Shown: positions 1-8,052 of the stretch, one piece after another
How positions within the stretch are numbered: the stretch's first letter is position 1
Layout of the letters: the number at the start of each line of letters is the position of its first letter
From: an uncultured Bacilli bacterium
GTDB taxonomy: Bacteria > Bacillota_I > Bacilli_A > RF39 > UBA660
DNA length: 64,000 bases
Reading direction: 5' to 3'
Assembly (NCBI GenBank): GCA_934129885.1
Contig: CAKOWU010000001.1
Coordinates: 62,001-126,000, forward strand
Position numbers and translations under genes: made by a program
Notes under the pieces: generated by a model
What the model was told of the DNA's origin: nothing
Databases searched by the model: none
The model's input: only the letters and a program-made list of their open reading frames with translations

Positions 1-620
1 TCTTTATCCATTAAATTAGCATTGAATGAGCCATTTCCTAAAGAGGTTACACTATTTGGTATTTGTATTGTTTTTAGGTTATTATGAGAAAAGGTTTCAT
101 ATCCAATGATAGTTAATCCATCATTTAAAGTTAGACTTGATATTTGGTTAAAAGCAAATGCTTGCCAGTTAATTGTTTTGACACTACTTGGGATAACCAC
201 TTTAGTGAGCTTGTTTCCAAAAAATGATATTACTCCTATATATGTTATTGTATCAGGGAAAATGACAGTTTCAATTTTCTTTTCAGTAAAGGGGTCATTA
301 TTATCATAAGTACCATTTATTTTAGTTGATGTACCATCTCCTATTTTAGTTATTGTTAAGTTATTTATTTTGCTCGGTATGTTTACTTTTGTTCCACAAG
401 TACTTGCATCATAATCGGTTATAGTACCTGTTCCGTCTCCATTATCGGATACGGTAAAACAACTACTAGGTGTTCTACTTATATTTCCTTTGGCACTTAA
501 ATTTATATTTGTACTAAAGGCGGCATACCCCACACTCAAGCAAACCATTATGATGAATAAGCTTAATGTAATTATTCTTTTTTGTTTGTTATATTTTCTT
601 CGCCTATGTTTTCTTCTCAT
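1..620 (-). CDS. BspA-type leucine-rich-repeat surface protein, 3' end cut by window edge
   Basis: Read by hand on the minus strand from the ATG at 618-620; the frame is open to base 1, so the C-terminus lies outside the window. The first 17 residues are very basic (MRRKHRRRKYNKQKR), followed by one hydrophobic segment and a GYAAFSTNINLSAKGNIS motif, then a Cys-containing domain (FTVSDNGDGTGTITDY). After that come LRR_5/BspA units of the form IPxSVxxIxxxAFxxN. It is a close tandem paralogue of the gene at 738-1742. LRR_5 proteins of this type are usually surface adhesins or antigens; the role here is inferred. The ribosome binding site is poor (AAAGG about 13 nt before ATG). An inverted repeat lies 28 bp upstream. 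Confidence 0.85.
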   Translation of the reverse strand, partial: MRRKHRRRKYNKQKRIITLSLFIIMVCLSVGYAAFSTNINLSAKGNISRTPSSCFTVSDNGDGTGTITDYDASTCGTKVNIPSKINNLTITKIGDGTSTKINGTYDNNDPFTEKKIETVIFPDTITYIGVISFFGNKLTKVVIPSSVKTINWQAFAFNQISSLTLNDGLTIIGYETFSHNNLKTIQIPNSVTSLGNGSFNANLMDK

Positions 621-648
621 AAAATGTGCCAACCTTTCTACTATGGTT

Positions 649-673
649 AACATATAACTGCTAGTTATACGTT
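649..673. promoter_or_regulatory. Operator-like 25-bp inverted repeat, site 1
   Basis: AACATATAAC, five bases, then GTTATACGTT; arms extend to 12 bp with one mismatch if flanking TTA/TAA are included. It lies between the two tandem LRR genes, directly upstream of the start at 620. The same motif recurs at 29986, 30093 and 60752. Both half-sites contain TATAAC, so part of the signal could be a -10 element. Confidence 0.55.
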
Positions 674-737
674 AATTATGAGGCGTTCATATATTAAAAA
701 TTACTTTAGTTTGAAAATAACTAGAGTGATTTTTTGA

Positions 738-1742
738 TTAATTAGTTCCTGTCCAATTTACGTTGACATTGGTGGCACCCCATGGGGCACCTGCAATAGC
801 ATTTTCTTTTCTGTTTATGTTAATTGTTAGAGTATCTTGATTTCCAATGCCATAAAAAGCATTGCTTTCTATTTCTTTTATACCGCTGCCGATGTTGACG
901 GTTGTTAAGTTTTTATTATTGTATGCAAACTGATTATCAAGTTTTTCTATTGTGTCTGGAATATTTAATTCGGTTAAGTTATCTATAAAATATAGGCTTT
1001 GTCCACCTAATACTTTAATATTACTTGGAAATGTAATATTATTATTTCTTCTATTCCCATAAGAATTTAGCGTTGTATAATCAATACTTCCGTCTATATT
1101 TTTATTATAAATATAAACATTTTCGCCTTCTATCAAGTTAGAATTAAATGCTCCAACATCCATTGAAGTTACACTATTCGGTATTCTTATTGTTTTTAAA
1201 TTATTGTGGGAAAATGCTTCGGAACCTATTGTTGTTAAACCTTCATTTAAGGTAAGATCTTCAATACTATTAAATGCGAATGCTTGATGTCTAATTACTT
1301 TAACACTACTTGGTATGGTTACCTTGGTAAGTTTATTTCCAAAAAAAGCAATTTCCCCTATATATGTCATAGTACCTGGAAAAATAACGGATGTAATATT
1401 TTTTTGTGTAAATGGTCCATTATTATAACGCTGACCATCTATTAACTTTGAACTTCCATCTCCTATTTTGGTTATTGTTAAATTATTTATGTTATTTGGT
1501 ATGATTACTTTTGTTCCACATGTATTAACGTCATAATCAGTTATAGTGCCTGTACCGTCTCCGTTATCAGAAACCGTGAAACAACTACTAGGTGTTGTAC
1601 TTATATTACCTTTGGCATTTAAATTTATTCCTGTGGAAAAGGCAGCATAACCTATACTTAAAGAAGTTATTATGAGGAATAAACTTATTATAATTATTCT
1701 TTTTTGTTTATTATATTTTCTTTGCCTATGTTTTTTTCTCAT
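738..1742 (-). CDS. BspA-type leucine-rich-repeat surface protein
   Basis: 334 residues from the ATG at 1742, chosen because AGGG sits 5-6 nt upstream; a longer in-frame TTG start at 1760 would overlap the -10 to +1 region. Order: basic N-terminus (MRKKHRQRKYNKQKR), one transmembrane helix (residues ~18-34) ending in GYAAFSTGINLNAKGNIS, a short domain with two Cys (SSCFTVSDNGDGTG and NTCGTKV), then about five LRR_5 units (VTIPSSVKVIRHQAFAFNS and similar). The C-terminus is ENAIAGAPWGATNVNVNWTG. No LPxTG motif is present, so the N-terminal helix is the only visible anchor. LRR_5 proteins usually act at the cell surface; ligand unknown. It is transcribed from a consensus promoter divergent to a small XRE regulator. 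Confidence 0.88.
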   Translation of the reverse strand: MRKKHRQRKYNKQKRIIIISLFLIITSLSIGYAAFSTGINLNAKGNISTTPSSCFTVSDNGDGTGTITDYDVNTCGTKVIIPNNINNLTITKIGDGSSKLIDGQRYNNGPFTQKNITSVIFPGTMTYIGEIAFFGNKLTKVTIPSSVKVIRHQAFAFNSIEDLTLNEGLTTIGSEAFSHNNLKTIRIPNSVTSMDVGAFNSNLIEGENVYIYNKNIDGSIDYTTLNSYGNRRNNNITFPSNIKVLGGQSLYFIDNLTELNIPDTIEKLDNQFAYNNKNLTTVNIGSGIKEIESNAFYGIGNQDTLTININRKENAIAGAPWGATNVNVNWTGTN

Positions 1743-1765
1743 AATATCCCTACTTTTCAAGAATA

Positions 1766-1794
1766 ATTATACGTCACGTTTCGTGGTATGTCAA
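1766..1794 (-). promoter_or_regulatory. Consensus promoter with palindromic operator in the spacer
   Basis: Minus strand: TTGACA (1789-1794), 17-bp spacer, TATAAT (1766-1771), ending 24 bp before the LRR start at 1742. The spacer contains the palindrome CACG-AAA-CGTG (1775-1785), placed where a bound repressor would block RNA polymerase. The divergent XRE gene at 1837 is the obvious candidate regulator (inference). Confidence 0.75.
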
Positions 1795-1836
1795 GACAAA
1801 AATGCCACAGTATGCAACAATAAATGTGGTGATTAT

Positions 1837-2073
1837 ATGATTGGTAAAGCAATAAAGTATATAAGAAACAAGGCTGGATATACTCAAGAAGAACTTGGAA
1901 GGCTTGCTAGTATAAATAGGACTACACTGGGTAATTATGAAACTGAATTTAGACAACCAACTTTTGATATGATTGAGGAATTAGTGAATAAATGTGGGTA
2001 TGATATATATTTTGTTAACAGAAAAACGCGTGAAAAATTCAAAGCAAAAGACCTTAAACGTAAAGATGTTTAG
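1837..2073 (+). CDS. XRE-family DNA-binding regulator
   Basis: 78 residues from the ATG at 1837, with GGTG 6 nt upstream. A longer reading back to 1672 runs through the divergent promoter and the LRR gene and is rejected. Residues ~4-55 form a Cro/CI helix-turn-helix: IRNKAGYTQEELGRLASIN then RTTLGNYETEFRQPTFDMI. The tail is short and basic with no dimerisation or peptidase domain. The gene is divergent from the LRR gene at 1742; the 95-bp gap holds a palindrome inside the LRR promoter. By analogy with other XRE repressors it probably represses that gene and perhaps itself; this is inference. Confidence 0.88.
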   Translation: MIGKAIKYIRNKAGYTQEELGRLASINRTTLGNYETEFRQPTFDMIEELVNKCGYDIYFVNRKTREKFKAKDLKRKDV

Positions 2074-2086
2074 AGTCTTTTTTTTT
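2047..2086 (+). terminator. Rho-independent terminator of the XRE gene
   Basis: The stem AAAGACcTTAAAC / GTTTAgaGTCTTT overlaps the last codons and stop of the XRE gene and is followed by a run of nine T. Confidence 0.75.
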
Positions 2087-2173
2087 ATTATGGTAATAAG
2101 CGATGCGATAAAAAGTGTTACTAAAGGTATACATTAGATATTATTAAAATACTGTGTGAAGGTGTAGTTATAA

Positions 2174-2211
2174 AATAAAAATAAACCATAGTTGGTTATG
2201 ATTTATTTTTG
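2174..2211 (-). terminator. Rho-independent terminator of ogt-tag
   Basis: Minus-strand stem AATAAAtCATA / TATGgTTTATT followed by TTTTATTTT, just past the tag stop codon. Confidence 0.65.
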
Positions 2212-2741
2212 TATAGGTAGCATTCTTTATCGTGGGAATAGATTATGCCTATGGCCTGCAGGTAAGAGTATATTATGGTACTGCCAGTAAATTTCATACC
2301 TCTTTTGATGAGATCTTTAGATATGGCGTCTGACAGTGGCGAGGTTATTTTGTCTATTTCATACACTGTTTGCCCTTTTGTAAATGTGGTTAGATAATTA
2401 TAGAAAGAGCCATATTCTTTTTGAATGTTTTTAAATATTTTAGTATTATTGATGCTGGCTTTTATTTTTAGTTTGTTTCTAATAATATCTTTGTTTTGGG
2501 CAAGTTCTTCTATTTTTTTATTATCATACGTGCATATTTTATCAATGTCAAAATTATCATAGGCTTTTATGAAGGCGTCTCTTTTATTTAGGACACATTC
2601 CCATGAGAGGCCGGCCTGAAACGATTCTAAGATAAGCATTTCTAGTAGGTAGTTATCGTTTGTATTTAGTTTGCACCATTCGTTATCGTGGTATTCTATG
2701 TATTTTTGATTATTTGGGTTACACCATTTACATCTTTTCAT
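2196..2741 (-). CDS. tag: DNA-3-methyladenine glycosylase I
   Basis: 181 residues, usual family length. It removes 3-methyladenine from alkylated DNA in base excision repair. The N-terminal MKRCKWC and EYHDNEW motifs are typical of Tag; Cys4 and His18 together with the C-terminal SHDKEC (His and Cys) match the zinc ligands known in the family. Conserved LILESFQAGLSWECVLNKR follows. Its ATG overlaps the ogt stop as ATGA, so the two alkylation-repair genes are translationally coupled. Confidence 0.93.
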   Translation of the reverse strand: MKRCKWCNPNNQKYIEYHDNEWCKLNTNDNYLLEMLILESFQAGLSWECVLNKRDAFIKAYDNFDIDKICTYDNKKIEELAQNKDIIRNKLKIKASINNTKIFKNIQKEYGSFYNYLTTFTKGQTVYEIDKITSPLSDAISKDLIKRGMKFTGSTIIYSYLQAIGIIYSHDKECYLYKNKS

Positions 2742-3268
2742 AGGGCAGTTCCTTTTGTGGGAATGGTAAATTTTGACATGTCATTCTTTTCTATTTCTAG
2801 TAGTTTTACTTTGTTTTGGATGCCTCCACCGTAACCGGTTAGACTACTATTTTTGCCTACTACTCTATGGCAGGGGATTATGATACATATTGGGTTCCAG
2901 CCGACTGCACCTCCGACGGCCTGGGCTGACATTTGTTTTATTCCTTTAGAGGTGGCGATTTCATCTGCGATATCTTTATAGGTCACGACTTTTCCATAAG
3001 GTATTTTATTCATGATGTTTATTACTTGTTCTCTAAAGGGTGTTAGGTTTTCTATTTTATATTTTGGGGTAAAGTCTGGTTTTTTACCGCTGAAGTATAT
3101 ATCTAACCATTTTTTGGTTTTTTCAAAGATTGGTAGGTCTTTATTTACATATTTTCCTTGATTTTTTTTGTCATCTTTACTACCTTCGAACCAGAGACCT
3201 GTTAGGTATATGCCGTCACTTTTCATACGCATTAGTCCTAATGGCGAGTTATAGGTTTTTGTATACAT
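2738..3268 (-). CDS. ogt: Methylated-DNA--protein-cysteine methyltransferase
   Basis: 176 residues from the ATG at 3268, which has AGGAAGTG upstream; the ATG at 3304 lacks a site. It transfers methyl groups from O6-methylguanine to its own cysteine. The active-site motif IIPCHRVVG (Cys133) is intact, and FREQVINIMNKIPYGKVVTY is the usual helix-turn-helix and Tyr/Arg region. The N-terminal ribonuclease-like domain covers residues ~1-75. No Ada-type transcription domain is present. First gene of ogt-tag. Confidence 0.94.
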   Translation of the reverse strand: MYTKTYNSPLGLMRMKSDGIYLTGLWFEGSKDDKKNQGKYVNKDLPIFEKTKKWLDIYFSGKKPDFTPKYKIENLTPFREQVINIMNKIPYGKVVTYKDIADEIATSKGIKQMSAQAVGGAVGWNPICIIIPCHRVVGKNSSLTGYGGGIQNKVKLLEIEKNDMSKFTIPTKGTAL

Positions 3269-3305
3269 TTTATCACTTCCTATTAATATTTTACCATAAT
3301 GCAAA

Positions 3306-3335
3306 TTAAAAGGAGCAAGTTATTTTGCTCCTTTA
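3306..3335 (-). terminator. Rho-independent terminator of rimP-nusA-ylxR-infB
   Basis: Minus-strand perfect 10-bp stem AAAGGAGCAA / TTGCTCCTTT with a 6-nt loop, then TAATTTG, directly after the infB stop. Confidence 0.85.
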
Positions 3336-5408
3336 TTATTTTCTTTCGATTTCTACCATTTCGTAGCATTCGATGATGTCGCCTTGTTTTATATCGCTGA
3401 AGTTTTCAATGGTTATTCCACATTCTAGTCCTTTTTTGACTTCTTTGACGCTATCTTTTTCTCTTTGAAGTGATCCGATGTTACCATCATAGATTACTAC
3501 ACCATCTCTGATTATTCTAGCCTGTGATGTTCTTTTGATTACTCCGTCTACTACTAGAGAACCTGCGATGTTACCGATTTTAGAGAATTTGAATAGTTGT
3601 TTTATTTCGGCTGAACCTAGTATTTTTTCTTCGTATTCTGGGTCTAGCATACCTTTCATGGCAGCTTCTATTTCTTCTACTACTTTATATATTATATTAT
3701 AAAGTCTGATGTCAACGCCTTGTTCTTCAGCTTTATCTTTGATTGCTTTGGTAGGTCTTACGTTGAAACCGATGATTATGGCGTTTGAAGCTTTGGCAAG
3801 TACGATATCACTTTCGGTTATACCGCCTACACTACTTCGGATGACTTTTACTTTAACGCCTTCAACTTCGATTTTTTGTAGGGAGTTTTTAACAGCTTCT
3901 GCACTACCGTTGACGTCAGCTTTGACTATGATGTTTATTTCTTTTAGTCCATCTCCTATTTTTGAGAATAGGGCATCCAATGATATTGATGCGTTTTTAT
4001 GATTATTTTTTTGACGCTCTTTGAGTTTTCTTTCTTCAGCAATTTTACGGGCTTCTTTTTCGGATTCGAAGGCCATAAATCTATCACCTGCGGATGGTAC
4101 TTCGTTTAGTCCTGTTATTTCGACAGGCATTGATGGTTTTGCTTCGGTGATTTCTTCACCTTTATCATTTTTCATTATTCTGATTTTACCGTAAGCAGTT
4201 CCGACTACGACTGGGTCACCTATTCTTAAGGTTCCGTTTTGGATTAGTACGGTTACTATTGGTCCTACATGTTTATTTAACCTAGATTCTACGACTGACC
4301 CTATGGCGTATCTATTTGGATTTGCTTTATATTCTTCCATTTCAGCGATTAGGTGTATATTTTCTAGAAGTTCTTTTATTCCATCACCAGTTGCTGCGGA
4401 TATTTTATTGAATAGGGTATCGCCGCCCCATTCTTCTGGCATTAGGCCATATTCTGATAGTTCTGTCATTACTCTTTCTGGATTGGCTTCAGGTTTATCC
4501 ATTTTATTAATTGCGACTATTATAGGCACTCCAGCGGCTTTAGCATGGTCTATTGCTTCTTTGGTTTGGGGCATTACTCCGTCATCTGCGGCGACTATGA
4601 TTATTACGATGTCAGTTATGCTGGCACCTCTGGCACGCATTTCTGTGAAAGCGGCGTGGCCTGGGGTATCGATGAAGGTTATTGGTTTTCCTTCACTTGT
4701 TACTTGGTAGGCTGATATGGCCTGGGTAATACCTCCGGCTTCTCCTCCTGCGACGTTGGTTTTTCTAATTGCGTCTAGTAGGGTTGTTTTACCATGATCA
4801 ACGTGTCCCATGATTGTTACTACTGGAGCACGACTTTCTAGGTCTTTTTCATCGTCTATTATTTCGTAACTTTCAAAGTTGGTTACGTCGGTTGTTTCTT
4901 CTTTTTTTAGGGTTTTATGATAATCATCTACTAGTATTTCAGCATTTTCAAAAGAGATAGCACTATTGATATTGACCATTAGTCCTAGTGCAAATAGTTT
5001 TTTGATGATTTCTGCGGCAGGAACTTTTAGTTCGTCTGCGAGCATTCCTATGGTCATGTTTTCTTTATATAGTACGATGTTTTCGTTTGATGCGACAGCA
5101 GTGTTGCTTTGCAATTTCTCTTTGTTTTTGTACATTTCTTTTTTCTTTTTAGCAAAATCTTTTTGTGTAGTTTGCTTATCTTTTTTAACCTTTTTGGCTT
5201 TTGTTTGATTTTTAGGTTTGATTATTTTTTCTTCGTATGCTTCTTCTATCTCTTCGTCTGTTTCGATGTTGTTATCAAGTATAACGATTGCATCTTCGTC
5301 AAGTATATCGTCTTCTGTTTTGGCATTTATGTTTAATTCGCTACATTTACTCAGTATATATTCTACTGTTCTATTTACGTCTTCGGCGTATTCTAATACA
5401 CTCATCAT
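3336..5408 (-). CDS. infB: Translation initiation factor IF-2
   Basis: 690 residues from the ATG at 5408, chosen because GGAGG lies 8 nt upstream; the ATG at 5423 is itself part of that site. IF-2 is the GTPase that delivers initiator fMet-tRNA to the ribosome. Order: a charged Lys-rich N-terminal stretch (to ~residue 110), the IF2_N domain (MTIGMLADELKVPAAEIIKKL), the G domain with GHVDHGKTT, DTPGHAAF and NKMD, then domains II-IV. Last gene of the rimP-nusA-ylxR-infB operon. The rbfA and truB genes that often follow in Firmicutes are not here; a terminator follows instead. Confidence 0.97.
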   Translation of the reverse strand: MMSVLEYAEDVNRTVEYILSKCSELNINAKTEDDILDEDAIVILDNNIETDEEIEEAYEEKIIKPKNQTKAKKVKKDKQTTQKDFAKKKKEMYKNKEKLQSNTAVASNENIVLYKENMTIGMLADELKVPAAEIIKKLFALGLMVNINSAISFENAEILVDDYHKTLKKEETTDVTNFESYEIIDDEKDLESRAPVVTIMGHVDHGKTTLLDAIRKTNVAGGEAGGITQAISAYQVTSEGKPITFIDTPGHAAFTEMRARGASITDIVIIIVAADDGVMPQTKEAIDHAKAAGVPIIVAINKMDKPEANPERVMTELSEYGLMPEEWGGDTLFNKISAATGDGIKELLENIHLIAEMEEYKANPNRYAIGSVVESRLNKHVGPIVTVLIQNGTLRIGDPVVVGTAYGKIRIMKNDKGEEITEAKPSMPVEITGLNEVPSAGDRFMAFESEKEARKIAEERKLKERQKNNHKNASISLDALFSKIGDGLKEINIIVKADVNGSAEAVKNSLQKIEVEGVKVKVIRSSVGGITESDIVLAKASNAIIIGFNVRPTKAIKDKAEEQGVDIRLYNIIYKVVEEIEAAMKGMLDPEYEEKILGSAEIKQLFKFSKIGNIAGSLVVDGVIKRTSQARIIRDGVVIYDGNIGSLQREKDSVKEVKKGLECGITIENFSDIKQGDIIECYEMVEIERK

Positions 5409-5422
5409 ATTATGCACCTCCA

Positions 5423-5677
5423 TTATAAAATTGTTTTTAGTTCTTCGAATACTTCATCAGGTACTTTTTGTTCTAACATTCTATCTAGTACTTTGGTTTT
5501 TTTTGCTTTTTCAAAGACTTCTAGATCTTTTTTTAGGTATGCTCCACGCCCATTTAGTTTTCCGGTTTCGTCGACTTTTATCCCGTCTTCTGTTCTTACT
5601 ATTCTTATGAGTTCTTTTTTTGGATATTTTTCTCTTGTTACTACACACATACGCATTGGAATTTTTCTGGTTTTCAT
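5423..5677 (-). CDS. ylxR: YlxR-family RNA-binding protein
   Basis: 84 residues, usual length for the DUF448/YlxR fold. The conserved RMCVVTRE and GRGAYL motifs are present. In B. subtilis the homologue sits at the same place, between nusA and infB, and has been reported to bind RNase P RNA (called RnpM); I transfer that from recall, not from sequence proof. The start follows nusA by 1 nt, and the stop overlaps the region of the infB ribosome binding site, so coupling is likely. Confidence 0.9.
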   Translation of the reverse strand: MKTRKIPMRMCVVTREKYPKKELIRIVRTEDGIKVDETGKLNGRGAYLKKDLEVFEKAKKTKVLDRMLEQKVPDEVFEELKTIL

Positions 5678-5678
5678 G

Positions 5679-6833
5679 CTATTCCTCTACTATGTTTATT
5701 CCAAGTTCTTTGGCTTCTTCTATTGTTTTGATATCTAGTTTATAGTGTGTTAGTTTAGATGCTAGTCTGACATTTTGACCTTTTTTACCGATTGCAAGTG
5801 AAAGATTTGCTTTGTCGACGACCACTAGAGCTTCTTTTTTCTTTTCGTCGGTAATAAAGACGTGAAGGTCTTTGGCAGGACTTAAGGCGTTTTCGATAAA
5901 TCTTGCTTCTTCTTTATTATATGGTACTATGTCTATTTTTTCGCCATTTAGTTCTTCTATTATTCTATTTATTCTACTACCACGTTCTCCGATACAAGCA
6001 CCGACTGGGTCGACGTTTGGATTTTCTGAATATACGGCAATTTTGGTTCTACTGCCGGCGTCTCTTGCGACGCTATAGACAAGGATTATACCTTCGTTTA
6101 TTTCTGGTATTTCTAGTTCAAATAATCTTTTTACAAAACCATAATGTCTACGTGATAATAATATTAATGAACCTTTTGAACTATTATCTATTTTGGTAAT
6201 GTAGACTTTGATGCTTGAACTCATTTTGATTTTTTCACCTGGTATTATTTCTGTTTTAGGCAATATTCCTTGGGCTCTACCTAAATTTATATAGTAGTTT
6301 CTTTCGTCTTCTAGTTCAGCTGTACCGACAACCATTTCGTCTTGTTTATCTTCATATTCGTCTTTTATTAGTTGCCTTTCGGCTTCTCTGATTTTTTGAA
6401 CTACTACTTGTTTTGCGGTTGCGGCGGCGACACGTCCAAAGTCTTTTGGTGTAACTTCTTTTTCTATTCTCTCACCTATTTGGATGTCTGGTACTATTTT
6501 ACGTGCTTCTTCTAAGGTGATATGAATTCGATCGTCATAGTAGAAGTCTTTTTCAACTTCTTCTTCATTTCCTTCTTCGTCGGTAACGATTTCGGTTTCC
6601 AGTTTTCCTTCTTCTTTTTCCCATTCTTCTGAATATACTACTGTTTTATACGAGAATATTTTTATGTCACCTGTTTCTCTATTTATATCTACTCTTACGT
6701 TTGATAGTGAGTGATAGTTCTTTTTATATGCAGATGTAAGTGCGAGTTCCATTGCTTCAAATATTGTATCTAGGTCAATTCCTTTTTCTTTTGATAAACT
6801 ATTTGCGGCTTTTAAAAATGCTGTACCATCCAT
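5679..6833 (-). CDS. nusA: Transcription termination/antitermination factor NusA
   Basis: 384 residues from the ATG at 6833 (MDGTAFLKAANSLSKEKG), with AAAGGAAG upstream; the longer frame to 6866 overlaps rimP. NusA binds RNA polymerase and modulates pausing and termination. The N-terminal polymerase-binding domain is followed by an S1 domain (VVGTAELEDERNYYINLG) and two KH domains (GERGSRINRIIEELNGEKID and IGKKGQNVRLASKL). There is no C-terminal acidic repeat extension, as usual in Firmicutes. Confidence 0.96.
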   Translation of the reverse strand: MDGTAFLKAANSLSKEKGIDLDTIFEAMELALTSAYKKNYHSLSNVRVDINRETGDIKIFSYKTVVYSEEWEKEEGKLETEIVTDEEGNEEEVEKDFYYDDRIHITLEEARKIVPDIQIGERIEKEVTPKDFGRVAAATAKQVVVQKIREAERQLIKDEYEDKQDEMVVGTAELEDERNYYINLGRAQGILPKTEIIPGEKIKMSSSIKVYITKIDNSSKGSLILLSRRHYGFVKRLFELEIPEINEGIILVYSVARDAGSRTKIAVYSENPNVDPVGACIGERGSRINRIIEELNGEKIDIVPYNKEEARFIENALSPAKDLHVFITDEKKKEALVVVDKANLSLAIGKKGQNVRLASKLTHYKLDIKTIEEAKELGINIVEE

Positions 6834-6834
6834 A

Positions 6835-7086
6835 TTATTCGCTTCCTTTCTCTTTTGAACAAACATCTAGGACATAACTTTCTTTGATTATGTCTTCTTT
6901 GTCTAATATTGGATTTATTATTTTGTTTACTTTTAAGCAATCATTTATGTTTATATAACCTTCTTTATCTATGATGATTGTTAAAGTATTTGCTCCATCT
7001 TGTTTTCCGTATGTTACTTCGTCTAGAATGTAGCCTTCTTTTGTTATTGACTCTTCTAGTAATTCTTTAATTTTTGTTTCTACCAT
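6835..7086 (-). CDS. rimP: Ribosome maturation factor RimP, N-terminal domain only
   Basis: 83 residues, about half the usual ~150. RimP assists 30S maturation. The N-terminal alpha/beta domain is recognisable (IIDKEGYININDCLKVNKII, then SYVLDV). The protein stops where other RimPs have the SSPGxxRPL motif and the SH3-like C-terminal domain. nusA begins 1 nt after the stop, so no room remains for a frameshifted remainder. Strong AGGAGG precedes the ATG. Operon position before nusA supports the identity despite the short length. Confidence 0.83.
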   Translation of the reverse strand: MVETKIKELLEESITKEGYILDEVTYGKQDGANTLTIIIDKEGYININDCLKVNKIINPILDKEDIIKESYVLDVCSKEKGSE

Positions 7087-7105
7087 ACTTACCTCCTACT
7101 ATGTT

Positions 7106-7129
7106 AAAGAGTGGGGCTACCCACTCTTT
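7106..7129. promoter_or_regulatory. Strong hairpin before rimP (terminator or leader element)
   Basis: A perfect 10-bp inverted repeat AAAGAGTGGG / CCCACTCTTT with a 4-nt GCTA loop, 20 bp upstream of the rimP start. On the plus strand it is followed by TTTTGTCTTTTC and would be a good terminator; on the minus strand only TTTAACAT follows. It could be an upstream terminator or an attenuator for the rimP operon. Confidence 0.55.
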
Positions 7130-7280
7130 TGTCTTTTCATGAAGTCATGAATATTATAGCACAGTTTTTTTGGTTTTGAAAGCATTTCTGTATATTTTAT
7201 GCTGAAGCGGCGAGAAATATGATGAATATACACAAAAAGGACTTTTTTTATATGTATTTAAAGTTCTTTTGTTTATATGA

Positions 7281-7936
7281 TTATTCTTTGCTATTGTTGA
7301 TACCTTTTGAAATACTACATGCGATATCTTCAGCAACATTTCCGATAGTTGGTGACATTTTATCAATACCCTCTTGGACTACTGGCATACCTTGCTGTGT
7401 CTTAAAAGCAACAAATTCTCTTTTGAATGCATTTACAAGGATTGATATTGATATAAGTAGCCCGGCAAGAAGAATAAAAGTACCTGGCATTATTAATGGG
7501 AGATTATCAAATAACATTCTCATATTATCAACTGAATTTTCAATATCAACAGTTCCATGTTGAATATCCCAAAGTTCTGTTTCAAGATTTGTTTTTTCTT
7601 TTCTTAACTTCATTTCTTCTTGACTACATTTTGTTATCTCTGCATATCAATTAGAAGCACCTATGTCCATTGCATCACATTCATATTCTTTATCGTTTAT
7701 CTGTTTTTCTAATTCTTGTATTTTTAAATTAAGTTCTTCTTCGGAATTGGCAGTTTGGTTTTCAACCGCGATTTTTTTTCATTTTCTGCTTTAGCGGTTT
7801 TGTAGTTTGATACTCCTTTTGCGATAAGTCCTCCACCTATTACCAGACTAATTACCAATATTGTGATACCTAATATTATAAAACCTATCTTCCACCTTTT
7901 ATAGCTTTCTTCATTAAGAAATTCCTTTTTTTACAT
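7281..7936 (-). pseudogene. Broken two-helix membrane protein gene
   Basis: Reconstructed by eye. An ATG at 7934-7936 with AAGTAAGG upstream is followed at once by a TAA codon. The frame then continues through a transmembrane segment (WKIGFIILGITILVISLVI) and a coiled-coil region. A run of 8 T at 7772-7779 causes a frameshift (9 would restore frame). An in-frame TGA lies at 7647-7649. The last 110 codons (7613 to 7281) are open and contain a second helix (IMPGTFILLAGLLISISILV). Three separate lesions argue for a real pseudogene. I do not recognise the family. The open 3' part could in principle still be expressed. Confidence 0.7.
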
Positions 7937-8028
7937 ATCCTTACTTCTTTCCTCTTTAAGATATCATAAAAAAAGTTATATTTTCGCAAAATCACTTTGC
8001 TGTGTGTAAAACTTAGTAAATGTGTAGT

Positions 8029-8052
8029 AAAAAAAGATGCTTATTCTGCATC
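8029..8052 (-). terminator. Rho-independent terminator of the ribosomal protein operon
   Basis: Minus strand GATGC-AGAATAA-GCATC followed by seven T; the stop codon of rplQ lies in the loop. Confidence 0.8.

Noticed and set aside
7647..7649. TGA in frame inside a recognisable protein, possible UGA=Trp code
   Set aside because: ogt and the DUF2752 gene end in TGA at the expected length and Trp is encoded by TGG throughout; the same pseudogene has two other lesions.
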